From Dallia pectoralis (lineage: Eukaryota > Chordata > Actinopteri > Esociformes > Umbridae), in assembly GCA_029465975.1 (NCBI GenBank), contig CM055739.1:5375128-5439127 (forward strand): a DNA stretch of 64,000 nucleotides, written 5' to 3'. The notes beneath the pieces were generated by a model. It was not told the origin of the DNA and ran no database searches. It saw only the letters and a list, made by a program, of their open reading frames with translations. Positions 30,672-40,500 of this stretch are shown piece by piece. The translations under genes and the position numbers were made by a program. Position 1 is the stretch's first letter. Every line of letters starts with the position of its first letter.

Positions 30672-31540
30672 TTCCTGAATGTCCCTCTCTCCCCTTCACA
30701 TCTTCACCCCACCTCCCTGTTTTCTCCCGAGGGACTTCCATTGATGACGCGTGACCGGGGGAATCTGGGGGCCTACGGAACAGTGGGAGTCTCGTAGAGG
30801 ACAAAGGCGCTGTCACTTAGCTCCTCCACTGAAATGCCGACAGGGAGGCTGAAAACAATGCATTCCCCTTGGCTGGTCGACGCAGTGTCTCGCAGCCAGT
30901 GGGTGGTATTCATCACTGCAGAAGTCCCCACCTTGACCACTCACTCGCACCTCCCGGGTTTGCCTGTCGAGCCACACCCCTCAACCCAACCCCCCAAATC
31001 CGCTCTCTGCCGACAACAAACGATTTTGCACACTTTTGTGTCGGTCTGCTGGTTTCTAGGACAATTCCACATACAGTGACCTCCGATATTATGTTTAAAC
31101 ATCCCAGCTTCATATCGGGGCAGCTGCAAAGACAAGATGACTAGTTGAGATAGTATTGGCAGATGATCAATATAAAAATGAATCAATCTATACAGAGATC
31201 CAATGAACTTGACAAGCAGAAGGCTGTTCCTGAGGAAACCGTTGTCTTGTTCATCTATAACTCCACAAGAGGGCGCTACTTTCCACATAATCAAATGCAG
31301 CTCTAAGTCAGCCAGTTGTGAATAAACACACCCCGAGATTGAGGCCTACCGGGTCTAAACATATTCATAGAAGGGCAACCGACACGAATATTTCGTTTAT
31401 TTAACCTGTATTATATAAAAGAAGTTGACTGAGATTTTTTTTTCAGGATCATCAACAACGTGGGTGTTATTAACAGGGTGAGAAGAGAAGATTCATGACA
31501 CAAAAACACCAGGACTGCCATCCGTATTTATGTGGAAAAT
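30672..31540. other. Unique non-coding DNA upstream of the sprouty2-type gene
   Basis: No gene. Includes a CTCF-like motif at 31263-31276 (listed separately). Confidence 0.4.
31263..31276 (+). promoter_or_regulatory. CTCF-like core motif near sprouty2
   Basis: The sequence CCACAAGAGGGCGCT fits CCASYAGRKGGC with one mismatch (A at the Y position) and has the favourable GCGCT extension. It is oriented towards the gene, opposite to the motifs at 4808 and 14092, and lies about 1.4 kb before the proposed transcription start. Binding is inferred. Confidence 0.35.
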
Positions 31541-31700
31541 CTGGATGCCAGGGTTGCCGAACGGTCAGCGCATCTAACCAATAACCATAAGGTTGTCAGA
31601 TCGAATCCCTGCTCTGACGAAGATAGTAAATCCTATATTTCCCACAGGTTGTGCAGAAGACAAATGTATTCTTATTATCTGAAAAATAAACTAAAAGCTA
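31541..31700 (+). mobile_element. tRNA-derived SINE, degraded
   Basis: The head reads GGTTGCCGAACGGTCAGCGC (pol III A-box-like) and, about 50 bases on, GTCAGATCGAATCCCTG (B box, compare GGTTCGAATCC). The tRNA-like part is followed by GACGAAGATAGTAAATCCTA and an AT-rich body with ATGTATTCTTATTATCTG. This order matches a common fish SINE in which the tRNA-like head is followed by GCTGACAAGGTA-type sequence and a TTCTTAACTGACTTGCC-type tail. The A box is one base short and the cloverleaf cannot be completed, so it is not a functional tRNA gene. Confidence 0.6.
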
Positions 31701-32480
31701 AAAAGTGCCGTGTGACCAGACACACATCCATTGAACCCACCGAGAGACAGCATGCACAATGCATTGGCAACTTCGCCTTGGGATTTGATCTCAAGACCAG
31801 CTGTAAGACTGAGCCTTACTGGCACCCAAGAGCACATCCAGCAGCATCTGGTCTCCAATCAGCGTCTGACCACAACCCCCTCTGCTCAGAAATAGAGGCC
31901 AGCCAGACACATTCCCAGAGAGGGAAACCAACGCTGCATCTTAAGTAGGATCCCAGCTTTGTCACTTCCTATGCGTCACTCTCTATCTCTCTGACCCGCA
32001 ATGCTTAGAAAATACAGATAAAGAATGTACAAAACAGGCCTACAAATGTCATTAGTGTATGTAGTGAATGTCACAATAAAAAATGAGTGCAAAAAAGTAA
32101 AATAATATCGTTTTGCCAAAAGTTTGTAGCATAGCATTTATATTAGTTAAACAAACGTAGCCTTGTCACCGGGAATGTGCTCCGTCCCCTGCTGCAGTTG
32201 GGGGTCCCATGTTGCAGTTGGGAACAATTTGAAGGCACAGGGTGTGAGAGCTGCCCTGCAGCCACAGCCAATGAGCTGGGACCGGATACGAGATATCCTC
32301 TGAAACAACAACTGCTCTGTTCCCCCTCACTTCCACATGACGCCATTCAGGCTCCAGCACAAACCAGACCTCTGCTCCTCCGGAAAGAGGAAAAAACAAG
32401 ACGAGTAGAGAAACTTGAAAGCACCACTGCCAAACATTCAGCAGTCGTTTATTTTATTTATTATTTATTTTTATTTTGAA
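31701..32480. other. Upstream region of the sprouty2-type gene
   Basis: Unique sequence. 32160-32400 is relatively GC-rich with CTGCAGTTGGG repeated twice at short distance (32191 and 32212). Open frames of about 100-138 codons are without family features. Confidence 0.4.
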
Positions 32481-32674
32481 CCGCAACCAATCAAAGCGTT
32501 TGTAAACTCGACAAAATAAAAAGTTTCCGATTTTTTTTTCTTTAAGTGGATCCAAGCAATCAGGTCCTAGTGATCGTTTCGGTTCTGGCAGTCTGTTGCC
32601 CCCGGTGTGACTATATGGGATATATGTTGATATTTCTGCTCTTATAAATGGACCCAGAAGCCGGACATATTGTT
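32480..32674 (+). promoter_or_regulatory. Proposed sprouty2 promoter
   Basis: A CCAAT box lies at 32487-32491, overlapped by ATCAAAG (32490-32496), which fits the TCF/LEF core. A TATAAA lies at 32643-32648 and would place transcription start near 32675. The position is supported by the consensus splice donor at 32800. Sprouty genes are induced by growth-factor/ERK signalling in vertebrates; here an ETS core (TTTCCGG, 32717-32723) lies just downstream in the proposed exon. The start site is inferred from motifs only. Confidence 0.4.
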
Positions 32675-32799
32675 TGCGGATAGTTTATAAGTGCATTGGA
32701 TCACGCGGATGATGGGTTTCCGGATGCATTTAAGTGGGAATAAACTTTCAGAATTTGGATTTTATTACCGCAAACGGGGTCTGAAGTGGTGAAAACACG
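32675..32799 (+). other. Proposed non-coding exon 1 of sprouty2
   Basis: Vertebrate Sprouty2 genes have a non-coding first exon and a single coding exon. Here a full-consensus donor, CACG|GTGAGT, puts GT at 32800-32801, and a strong acceptor, TCTCTTTCCCCAG, ends at 33950. The exon's left boundary depends on the TATA-based start at about 32675. It contains the short frame at 32709-32792 described separately. RNA evidence would be decisive. Confidence 0.45.
32709..32792 (+). other. Upstream open reading frame 1 (27 codons)
   Basis: Starts ATGATGGG, with in-frame ATGs at codons 1, 2 and 6, and stops at TGA 32790-32792, 7 nt before the proposed splice donor. It lies wholly inside proposed exon 1. 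The peptide is basic towards its C-terminus (YYRKRGLKW). If exon 1 is right, ribosomes meet this frame before the main start. Coding potential is unproven. Confidence 0.35.
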
Positions 32800-33950
32800 G
32801 TGAGTTGGTGACATGGTGCATGCAAACCGTGGCTGCATGCATGCAATGGCTGCAAAAGTTTTGACAAAGTGCAACGGTGTAAGTTGAGTAAGTTTACTAA
32901 TTAAAAGTCATGCTTGCTCTCTGTTTGGGGAGTATAGTGACCCTCATTGACTTATCCCATCATTCCCCGCACAATTCCAGTGCAAATCATTTATTTTTTA
33001 ACCTGCACTCGACTTTATCTTTAAGGCAGGTTAAAGGACACAACCTGTTGGTGGATCTTGCATGTTGCACTGGATGTGCTGCAGATCTGTGCATTGTTGC
33101 CAGTAGATTATATATTTAGTTGAATTTATAATTACACTTTTTTATACAGACATGTAACTGTCCGAAGATACAATGATGAAAGGCAATATTTGCGCATGGT
33201 TTAGTGTGTGCGGCAATAACCAGTCGGTAATAGAAATATAATCAGAGTCAGTATGGGCAATTATTTGTTGTTTTCTGCCTGTCTGTCCAGTTGTCCGTCA
33301 AAAGCCCCACCCCAAATAAACGAGTAAGGTTGTTTGGCTCATTCTCTGCGGTGCACACGAACACACACCTGACCCGCACCGCATGTACACTAAGCAATTG
33401 TCTAATAATTGCCTCCAGAATGGAATAGAGATCATCAGAATGGAATAGAGATCATTAGAACATGGCTAGACACCAATGATAGATTTAATGTTCAGTAATT
33501 CTTGGCCAGTTGCAATAGCAGTTGGTGTTTTTTTCACATATTGGAATATGGCGAGATAAACAAGTCCAATATGAAACTTTACCATGCCTTATTTGTCAGG
33601 ATATATAGCAATGCAAGTATGTAGTTTCACACAAGCCGTGTGCCCACAATACTTCCAGGTGGTTTTGTTAAACTTTTTATTTCCCATCACAAAGTGAATT
33701 CACTGTTTTGTGCCACATTTTCTTCGCCTGTCACCAATGTGTTTGCCTATGACATTCTTAAAAGACAGAAACAGAAGTGCCTACACCATATGGGTGTAGG
33801 CCCACACTTTTTGTGATATGTGGTCGAGATTTGCATGGCGTATGAATTTGCCAGGCCAGTAGTATAATCAGTTATGATTTACATAGCGCAGATTCGCCCC
33901 GTGTCAAACTGTCAACTGATGCATATATATCGGCCTGTCTCTTTCCCCAG
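32800..33950 (+). other. Proposed intron 1 of sprouty2
   Basis: A 1,151-bp intron bounded by GTGAGT and a pyrimidine-rich CCTGTCTCTTTCCCCAG. It is unique and AT-rich. A 19-23-bp direct duplication (GAATGGAATAGAGATCAT) occurs at about 33418-33458. No other gene inside. Confidence 0.45.
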
Positions 33951-33958
33951 GACTTCAG

Positions 33959-34069
33959 ATGTGTTCAATGCCAGCCGGTGGGGTCCTTCTTCAGAGTCGA
34001 GATGGAGACCGGAACTCAAAATGCGAGCGACAGCAGCGGCGGTGGCGGGTCCAATGGCGTGCCCCATGA
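33959..34069 (+). other. Upstream overlapping frame 2 (36 codons)
   Basis: Begins ATGTGTTCAATG eight bases after the proposed acceptor, out of frame with the main ORF, and stops at TGA 34067-34069, so it overlaps the first 68 bases of the Sprouty coding region. Both of its ATGs have poor context (C or T at -3; T or C at +4), while the main ATG has G at -3 and G at +4. Leaky scanning past it is therefore expected. Confidence 0.35.
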
Positions 34070-35036
34070 CAGTGGGAGGCTACACCGGACTCACCATGCC
34101 CAGGAAGGGCAGCTCGATCCTGGGGTAAACACTAGCCAGCAGGCCCCTGTGCTGTCTCTGGACCAGATCAGGATCACTGGGAGTAGCAACGAGTACACGG
34201 AGGGACCGACGGTGGCTGTTCCTGTGTCCACCAGGGCCCCCGGCTCTTCGCCTGCTCAGCAGAAGAGCGACCTGATAGTTCGGACCAGTGAGCAACCAGA
34301 GCCTGAGGGCCCACGGCCAAACCAGCGGAACCCACTCCCCCAACACCCACAGGCCACACACATTGCCACGGACGTCCCGTCTCATCCTCCCGGCACGGAG
34401 AGCTCCCGGAGCAGTCCCAGTACCAGCATGGGCAGTGCCTCGTCCGCCTTAAGGCTCCTGGGCAGCCCGACGGCCGGAGGCAAACGGATAATCGCGAGCC
34501 AGCCGAAACAGGCGGCGCTCAAACCGGAGGAACTGAAACCCCCGGCGGGTGCGTCAGGAGTGCCGGCGGTGGTCACGGTGCAGGGCGACGGCGCCTCCTC
34601 CGCCGGCGATGGCCTGCTGGGTAAACACGCCTACCGCTGCGAGGACTGCGGCCGGTGCAAGTGCCGGGAGTGTATGGTCCCGCGCTCGCTGCCGTCGTGC
34701 TGGATGTGCGGCCGCCGGTGCGTCTGCTCGGCACAGAACGCGGTGGACTACGGCACGTGCGCGTGCTGCGTCAAGGGCCTCTTCTACCACTGCTCCACCG
34801 ACGACGAGGACACGTGCGTGGACAAGCCCTTCTCCTGTAGCCAGTCGCACTGCTGCGTCCGCTGGTCCGCCATCGGCCTCCTGTCCCTCTTCTTGCCCTG
34901 CTTCCTGTGCTACCTCCCGGCTAAAGGGTGTCTCGCCGCGTGCCAGAGCTGCTACGACCGCGTCAAAAGGCCCGGGTGCCGGTGTACGAACACTAACGTG
35001 GTCCGCCGGAAAGACGTCAGCTGTAAGCCGACTTAG
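34002..35036 (+). CDS. spry2: Sprouty2-type RTK/ERK signalling inhibitor, 344 aa
   Basis: Sprouty proteins are induced by FGF/EGF signalling and dampen Ras-Raf-ERK output at the plasma membrane. ATG 34002 is chosen because translation from it begins METGTQN, as Sprouty2 proteins begin METxxQN, and its context is good (G at -3 and +4). LSLDQIR (51-57) precedes NEYTEGPT (63-70), whose Y65 corresponds to the phospho-tyrosine (human Tyr55) that binds Cbl and other SH2-type partners. A Ser-rich stretch ending RLLGS (133-155) follows. The Sprouty Cys-rich domain runs from about 208 to 328 with 24 cysteines, including HAYRCEDCGRCKC, DYGTCACCVKGLFYHCS and RWSAIGLLSLFLPC; it mediates palmitoylation, membrane targeting and Raf binding in this family. 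The protein ends CKPT, close to the Sprouty2 ending EKPT, but the preceding PxxPxR Grb2-binding motif is missing. The coding region is much more GC-rich than its flanks. Sprouty1, 3 and 4 fit less well at both termini. Confidence 0.93.
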   Translation: METGTQNASDSSGGGGSNGVPHDSGRLHRTHHAQEGQLDPGVNTSQQAPVLSLDQIRITGSSNEYTEGPTVAVPVSTRAPGSSPAQQKSDLIVRTSEQPEPEGPRPNQRNPLPQHPQATHIATDVPSHPPGTESSRSSPSTSMGSASSALRLLGSPTAGGKRIIASQPKQAALKPEELKPPAGASGVPAVVTVQGDGASSAGDGLLGKHAYRCEDCGRCKCRECMVPRSLPSCWMCGRRCVCSAQNAVDYGTCACCVKGLFYHCSTDDEDTCVDKPFSCSQSHCCVRWSAIGLLSLFLPCFLCYLPAKGCLAACQSCYDRVKRPGCRCTNTNVVRRKDVSCKPT

Positions 35037-35361
35037 TGACAGAGCCGAGACGAGCAACCGGGAACACGTTTTTTTAGGCACTGTGTGGTCAGCTGTCGGT
35101 CGGTCGGTCGCATTGACTGAGATTTGGCGTGGTTTGTGTGGTTGTTATTGTCTGGGTTTTCTGCTATTGTTCTTAAGTCGGGCTGCTTGATCATCAAGCG
35201 CTCCGGGTTTGTTTTGTTAGAATCAAAGTCCAGAATGTTTGCCCTTTTGCCATTTAACCCAACTGATATGCTATGGACACTCTCCTGACTAACTTGTTTG
35301 TGAATAGTAATTGCGAAAGTATGTATATTAGCAAATTACCTTCTGAGAGATGGTTTATTTT

Positions 35362-35387
35362 TGTATATATAATATTTCAACTGTGAA
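35362..35387 (+). promoter_or_regulatory. Pumilio-type site next to a miR-27-type 8-mer
   Basis: TGTATATA at 35362-35369 matches the Pumilio element UGUANAUA. ACTGTGAA at 35380-35387 is a full 8-mer match for the miR-27 seed. They are 10 nt apart in the 3' UTR. miR-27a repression of mammalian Sprouty2 has been reported, which makes the site plausible, but function here is inferred. Confidence 0.45.
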
Positions 35388-35783
35388 AAGCATTCTGCCA
35401 AACCAGAGGCACCTTGATTCTAGATCCATATATATATATATTATATAATACAATTTGTAATGTTGTATATTCAGTGGAATGTATCTCAATCATTTTTTAT
35501 ATGTTTGTCTTACAAGAGACAAAAATGTACACAGATCTTATCCCTTCAACTTTACTTGTACAGTACAGTGACTGTATAAGAAAATCTTTTCTAATTTCAA
35601 CATTGTTTAGTGTAAAGAATATTTATTTGAAGTTTTATTATTTTATAAAAAAGTATATATTTATTTTGTGCGGCATCTTCGGACATCTCCCTGTTCACAT
35701 ACTCTCGTGTTACTGCGAGCTTGTAAGGCTGTCGAATTGGATGCACATGTTCACTATGAAATAGAATATAATTAACGTTTGAA

Positions 35784-35789
35784 ATTAAA
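35784..35789 (+). terminator. Polyadenylation signal ATTAAA
   Basis: The second most common vertebrate polyadenylation hexamer, with a T/GT-rich element starting 14-20 bases downstream. It gives a 3' UTR of about 770 bases. Confidence 0.55.
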
Positions 35790-35808
35790 CCCTGCTGTTA
35801 TGTCTGTT

Positions 35809-38044
35809 TTTTTTGTGCACACATACACTGTCTTCAAGCTCTACTCAGGGGAAATGTTTAATTCTAGCCGATTAGACTTCAAATTTTTATTGCCTTGGCA
35901 GGGACTCAAACTCCTACAGATGGATTGTGTGAGATTAGGATTTATAATGTAAGGACCAATCTTATCAGCACACTAGTTCTAACAATATAGGGATGTCTTT
36001 ATCCAATCCCTCTGTCACTGCATCATTTTCAACTAAGAGAGGTTGTTATAAGTTCGCCAGCAAGCATATGTTTCTTACTGTAACAAAACATACTTTTGCT
36101 TCCTTTGTAATTTCGAAACTCTCGATTCCAGTCTCCTCCTGACACTAATGTGAACTGACTGGGCTGAACCATGTCCCGGGAAACTGATTAGAGGTACGAA
36201 ATAAGGAGGGAGACGTATGAGTTAATCTCAGAGGGAAACATCTGCCTTTTGTTTAATGATCTCGCTATGAGCCGTTGCTCTGCATCAGAAGGACCATACA
36301 TTGTATTTCTGGCTACACATCATTTGGTATAGTCGGGCTGTCCTCTCATTCACACACACACACAGCGGTCACATCAATCATAACTCCCGTCTCAGTCCAA
36401 AGCTGACACGATGCTTTACGTATAATGCTCTAATTCTTATCTGAGATAAAAATCCAGTCGATATGACAGCAGGAGGGGTTTGAACATTCTTTAGACGTGG
36501 ACACCTTGCATGGTGTTCTCTGCGCGCACCAGTATTCCACGATGTCCCTATAGTGAACAAGAGGCAGATCGCCTTATCCGAAAAGAAGGGAGCCGGGATA
36601 ACACCGTTGGCCCCGGTGTGCTATCAAAGGTTTCTGCGGGAATTCCTCAGGTCTGGAGTGTTCCCCGGGGCCAGCCGATAGAAACATTAACCGTGTCACT
36701 GGCTGACAGCGTGCGGACGTTTGTGACCCGGTGTGCATAGTGAGCGCACTGATTGACATGCCCACAGTCCGATCTGCATGCACTTGTTTGTTATTCGTCC
36801 CGGAGCGCCTGAGTGACAGCTCCTCTCAACTCCCCCATTCATATAATTATGCCCCTTTACCCCGTTTTAATCAGCGGCGGGAGAGAGACAGAGACAGCCC
36901 CTGTCGGACTGCACGGGGGTTTTTTATGTCACAGTTTTGCGAGGCTTCCCCTGCCTCCATTGTCTTAATTGTGAATAGAGGAAAATGGCCGTTGGGGGTG
37001 GTTGTGAGGAGAGCCCGCAAAGGGTTAAAGACATCACTTTAAATGACAAAGGGCTAACAGTTTACCCCGCATTCAGTCTCTCGTGTATTCATCCTATTTT
37101 CTATGGCCTCTGCTATTTTGGCTCTCTAAACGCCTCTCAACTACCTGCCCCTACTTGATATTCTCAGAGGGAGATTTCGGGGTTTCATTTAGTGCGTGTG
37201 TGTTTGTGTGTGCGTGCGCAATAGTTTTCGGTTTGCGTATGCAGGAACACCAGTCGTCAACATGTTATGGGGTTCACTAGCAACAAAAGCAGAGGGGGTT
37301 TTGGGGGAAATGTAAAACTCCCACCCGTTTCCAAATGATGGGTGCATAAAGAGTTGATGATGATGTGATGAATGTGGTACTCATTTATTGGACTGATGAG
37401 AAGTGGGAGAAAATGTATAGGCCCATGTTGGGTGAACCTGAGAGCAGGAATATACCGTTCAGTGCATCCTGGCATTAGAAAAAAAATATATATATATTTT
37501 TTTACTGTTACAATAATATTTGCAATGAACACATTGTCATGGAATGATGATGGGAACTGAGATCAGCCAATATGTTTAATATACTATTGGAGGTGTGTCC
37601 TTAACACTGCTCTAATAAGTCAAATATCCGCAGTCCTCTTCTAATCATTTCAACCTGACAAACGTCACCTTTGTCTTATTAAAGCCCACATTTATCACCC
37701 CACCGGTTCACACCCGCCATTTCCTCCAAAACATGCAAAAAAAGACGGATCGGCTGCTTGCTCGTCCCGGTCGAGAGAGAGAGAGAGAGAGTTTGTGTGT
37801 GTCCCTCGGTGCAGCCGAGGACTTGGCAAAGGCGGTGTGTTTTGGAGCGGGACCCAGAAAGACTCTTTGTTGGTTTTAGCCGGGCCCCCGCGCGCCGGTG
37901 TTGCTGTGAAGCAGAGTGCTGTTGAATCTGCTTACCAAGGCAGAACACTAAACAGGAAGGAAGGAAGCGGACATTCTTTATGCCCCTATTGTCTGACCAC
38001 TGGGCTTAAGCAATCAAACAGCTCAGTGGGTAGAGGAGGGTTGG
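35809..38044. other. Unique DNA downstream of sprouty2
   Basis: No gene recognised. 36500-37040 is a GC-balanced unique block and could hold conserved elements. Short simple repeats: (CA) at 36353-36364, TATATA at 37487-37500, and a GA run at 37773-37791. Confidence 0.4.
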
Positions 38045-38186
38045 GAGAGAGAGAGAGAGGGTAGGGAGAGAGATACAGAGGGAGAGAGACAGTGGGAAAG
38101 ATGGTGGGGAGAGAGACAGAGAGAGAGAGCGGGTAGAGAAAGAGAGACAGGGCAGGGAGAGAGACACAGAGGGAGAGAGACAGACA
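38045..38186. repeat. Purine-rich GAGA tract
   Basis: About 140 bp of imperfect GAGAGAGA/GGGAGAGAGACAGAG units on the plus strand. GAGA-rich, partly mirror-symmetric purine tracts of this sort can form triplex structures. Confidence 0.85.
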
Positions 38187-38662
38187 TTTTTGTCCAAAGT
38201 TTTCTATATACTTTCAATGTAGAAATTTAAATGTACATTGACAGGGTTAGGAGGGAGAAAAACACATGATGGTAGATAGTCAGAGAGGCTGAGATCTGGA
38301 GCATGTTGAACAGGAGAGATTTTATGAGACACTAGAGAGTGGACGTGCTGAAACAAATGTAGTGAGACACTTCACCACCCCCATAAGGAAGGAAGTGTGG
38401 CACACCGTGGCACCAGTAGGTCGTCTCTACTGTGACACGACTATTTCCACCCTCTCTGCATGAATAGTCTAACACCTCATCGTGAGTGTCATAGAGAAAA
38501 AACTCCCAGAGCGACTCAAACGGAAACGGTCCAGGAGTTTGTGATTTCAACGGTAAACTTTGATGAGAAATCCTAAAGCTGGGTTGGTTAACAGAGCAAG
38601 CTAAATTCCCATGTCGGGACCCATGTATTTATATAGTATCAGGTTTCATAACGATATGCAAT
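38187..38662. other. Unique non-coding spacer between two simple-sequence tracts
   Basis: About 475 bp of unique sequence; nothing recognised. Confidence 0.4.
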
Positions 38663-39028
38663 TCTGTCTCTCTCTGTCTCTCTCTCTGTCTCTCTCTCTG
38701 TCTCTCTCTCTGTCTCTCTCTGTCTCTCTCTCTGTCTCTCTCTCTGTCTCTCTCTCTGTCTCTCTCTGTCTCTCTCTGTCTCTCTCTGTCTCTCTGTCTC
38801 TCTCCCTGTCTCTCTCTGTCTCTCTCTCTCTCTCTCTGTCTCTGTCTCTCTCTGTCTCTGTCTTTCTCTCTGTCTCTCTCTGTCTCACTCTCTGTCTCGC
38901 TCTCTGTCTCTCTCTCTGTCTCTCTCTGTCTCTCTCTCTCTCTGTCTCTGTCTCTCTCTGTCTCTGTCTCTCTCTCTCTCTGTCTCTCTGTCTCTCTCTC
39001 TGTCTCTCTCTCTGTCTCTCTCTGTCTA
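38663..39028. repeat. Pyrimidine-rich (CT)n/TCTG tract, about 365 bp
   Basis: A nearly pure pyrimidine tract on the plus strand, built of TCTCTCTCTG units of 8-14 bp. It is the opposite purine polarity to the GAGA tract 480 bp upstream. The tract continues into a short (CA)n at 39029-39043. Arg/Glu-rich and Leu/Ser-rich frames here are artefacts. Confidence 0.97.
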
Positions 39029-39098
39029 ACACACACACGCACACGTTTTCATGTTCCATGTTCCCTACATAAAACATGGAATATGTCACGCAGATGTG

Positions 39099-39596
39099 TC
39101 CAGACCCTTCCTTCAGTACTTTGTAGAAGCGCTTTTGGCAGCCGTCACATCTTTGAGCCTTATCGGCGAAGCCTCCACCAGCTTTGCACACCTGGATTTG
39201 CGCTGCTCCTCACATTCTTCCATGTAGATCCTCTCAAGCTGTCAACCTGGATGAGTAGCACCGGCAAACGGGAATCTTCATGTCTCCTCACAGATGTTAA
39301 ATTGGGTTGAAGTCCAGGCATTGTCTGGGCCACTCGCCCGCATCTCAGCAAACCACTCGTTTTGTTGTCATGCAAAAATATGAAATATGATTCAAGGGTC
39401 CTGGGTGCCCTGACTTAGGTTTCAAGGGCCTCTGTAGTTTTCTCTGTTCCCCCAATTCTGATTTTGATACTGATTCTGATTTATTTTGCCACAGATGGAC
39501 TAATCTTTTTGACACAAGTGGACCCCGATCCCAAGTTTGAGAAACATCACAAGACCAATCGAAGAATGCAGGATGCAGCATGGCAAAGGGTCTGGA
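39099..39596 (-). mobile_element. Deleted Tc1-like transposon with transposase C-terminus
   Basis: The ends carry an exact inverted pair, TCCAGACCCTT (39099-39109) and AAGGGTCTGGA (39586-39596). On the minus strand, ending at a stop at 39113-39115, the translation reads KLVEASPIRLKDVTAAKSAS and then TKY, which is the C-terminal block of fish Tc1-like transposases. Further in, DFNPI (about 39305) corresponds to the conserved SPDxNPIE block around the catalytic region. Stops and frameshifts break the frame, and most of the N-terminal half is missing, so it is an internally deleted dead copy. Confidence 0.8.
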
Positions 39597-39640
39597 TACT
39601 ACTTTACATTAGATATTTTTGTTTTATATAATTTCCTTGT

Positions 39641-40252
39641 AGCATGTTCTTGCTTTTTCATTATGTGATACTGTTTATAGATTCATGGAAGAAAAAAAGA
39701 ATATGTTAGTCAAGTCCGATACACGACAGAATGTGTCAAAAGCTTTAAACGATTTCGAAATGATCAACTTCGCCTTGGCATCGCAAATCAATAAACGCTG
39801 TGTTTGCCTTTGTGTGTTCGAGTCGTCCAAACGCCGCTGTATGAAGTTGATTTCACATTGTGTCTCTGACTTGTGGTGGCTCATGTGTACTTCCTGGAAA
39901 AGATGAAAACATGTCAATATGTGACAATCTGAGCAAGCATGAGCACATACTTCGAGACACCGTGTACAGGATAAGGCCCTTAGAGCTCGAAACCACAACT
40001 ATCTGCGAGTGAATAGGAAAAAGATTTCAAAGAAGCAAGCGTTCTGGTTGCCGAAAGTGCGTGCAAATGTTTGTGGGTGAGAGAAGCTCAGGTCCTTGTC
40101 TCTGCCAAAGATTTAAATGAATTTTAAACGTAAACTTTTCTGACTATATTACAGGTACACACTGCAAACCGAAGAAACTGCTCACACGCTATGCCTCATT
40201 ATAAAAACACACCTGTGTTATATTGTTTTAATGTTATCTGGTAGTTCAAATC
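39641..40252. other. Unique non-coding DNA
   Basis: Nothing recognised. Overlapping short frames on both strands have no family features. Confidence 0.4.
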
Positions 40253-40500
40253 CTGAATGCGGATTGGCTGATAGCCGTGGTGCATGAGACGGCCCTGAAT
40301 GCGGATTGGCTGATAGCCGTGGTACATGAGACGGCCCTGAATGCGGATTGGCTGATAGCCGCGGTACATGAGACGGCCCTGAATGCGGATTGGCTGATAG
40401 CCATGGTACATGAGACGGCCCTGAATGCGGATTGGCTGATAGCCATGGTACATGAGACGGCCCTGAATGCGGATTGGCTGATAGCCATGGTACATGAGAC
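40253..40500. repeat. 42-bp minisatellite, 5.9 copies, with CCAAT-type motifs
   Basis: The unit contains GAATGCGGATTGGCTGATAG and then CCGTGGTACATGAGACGG. Each copy has ATTGGCT, an inverted CCAAT (NF-Y type) box. Left copies have GCCGTGG, right copies GCCATGG. A single diverged copy of the unit lies in reverse orientation at 44636-44664 with 27 of 29 bases identical, so the array appears to have grown from a piece of a dispersed repeat. Confidence 0.95.

Larger units (their letters stand above)
35037..35808 (+). other. 3' UTR of sprouty2
   Basis: AT-rich sequence running from the TAG stop to an ATTAAA at 35784-35789, followed about 15 bases later by a GT/T-rich stretch (GTCTGTTTTTTTTGTG) typical of a cleavage-stimulation site. 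It contains two UAUUUAUUU nonamers (35620-35628 and 35658-35666), expected for a short-lived, signal-induced mRNA, and the Pumilio/miR-27-type pair listed next. The exact cleavage site is inferred. Confidence 0.6.

Noticed and set aside
31549..31620. Functional tRNA gene
   Set aside because: A- and B-box-like sequences are present, but the cloverleaf cannot be completed and SINE-type sequence follows.
33978..34001. Upstream GTG as the Sprouty start
   Set aside because: GTG is rarely used as a start in vertebrates, and METGTQN from the ATG at 34002 matches the family start.
34549..35190. Overlapping frames of 175-213 codons across the spry2 exon
   Set aside because: Shadows of the GC-rich Sprouty frame in other frames; no family features.
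35414..35764. 116-codon frame downstream of spry2
   Set aside because: Lies in the AT-rich 3' UTR and has no family features.
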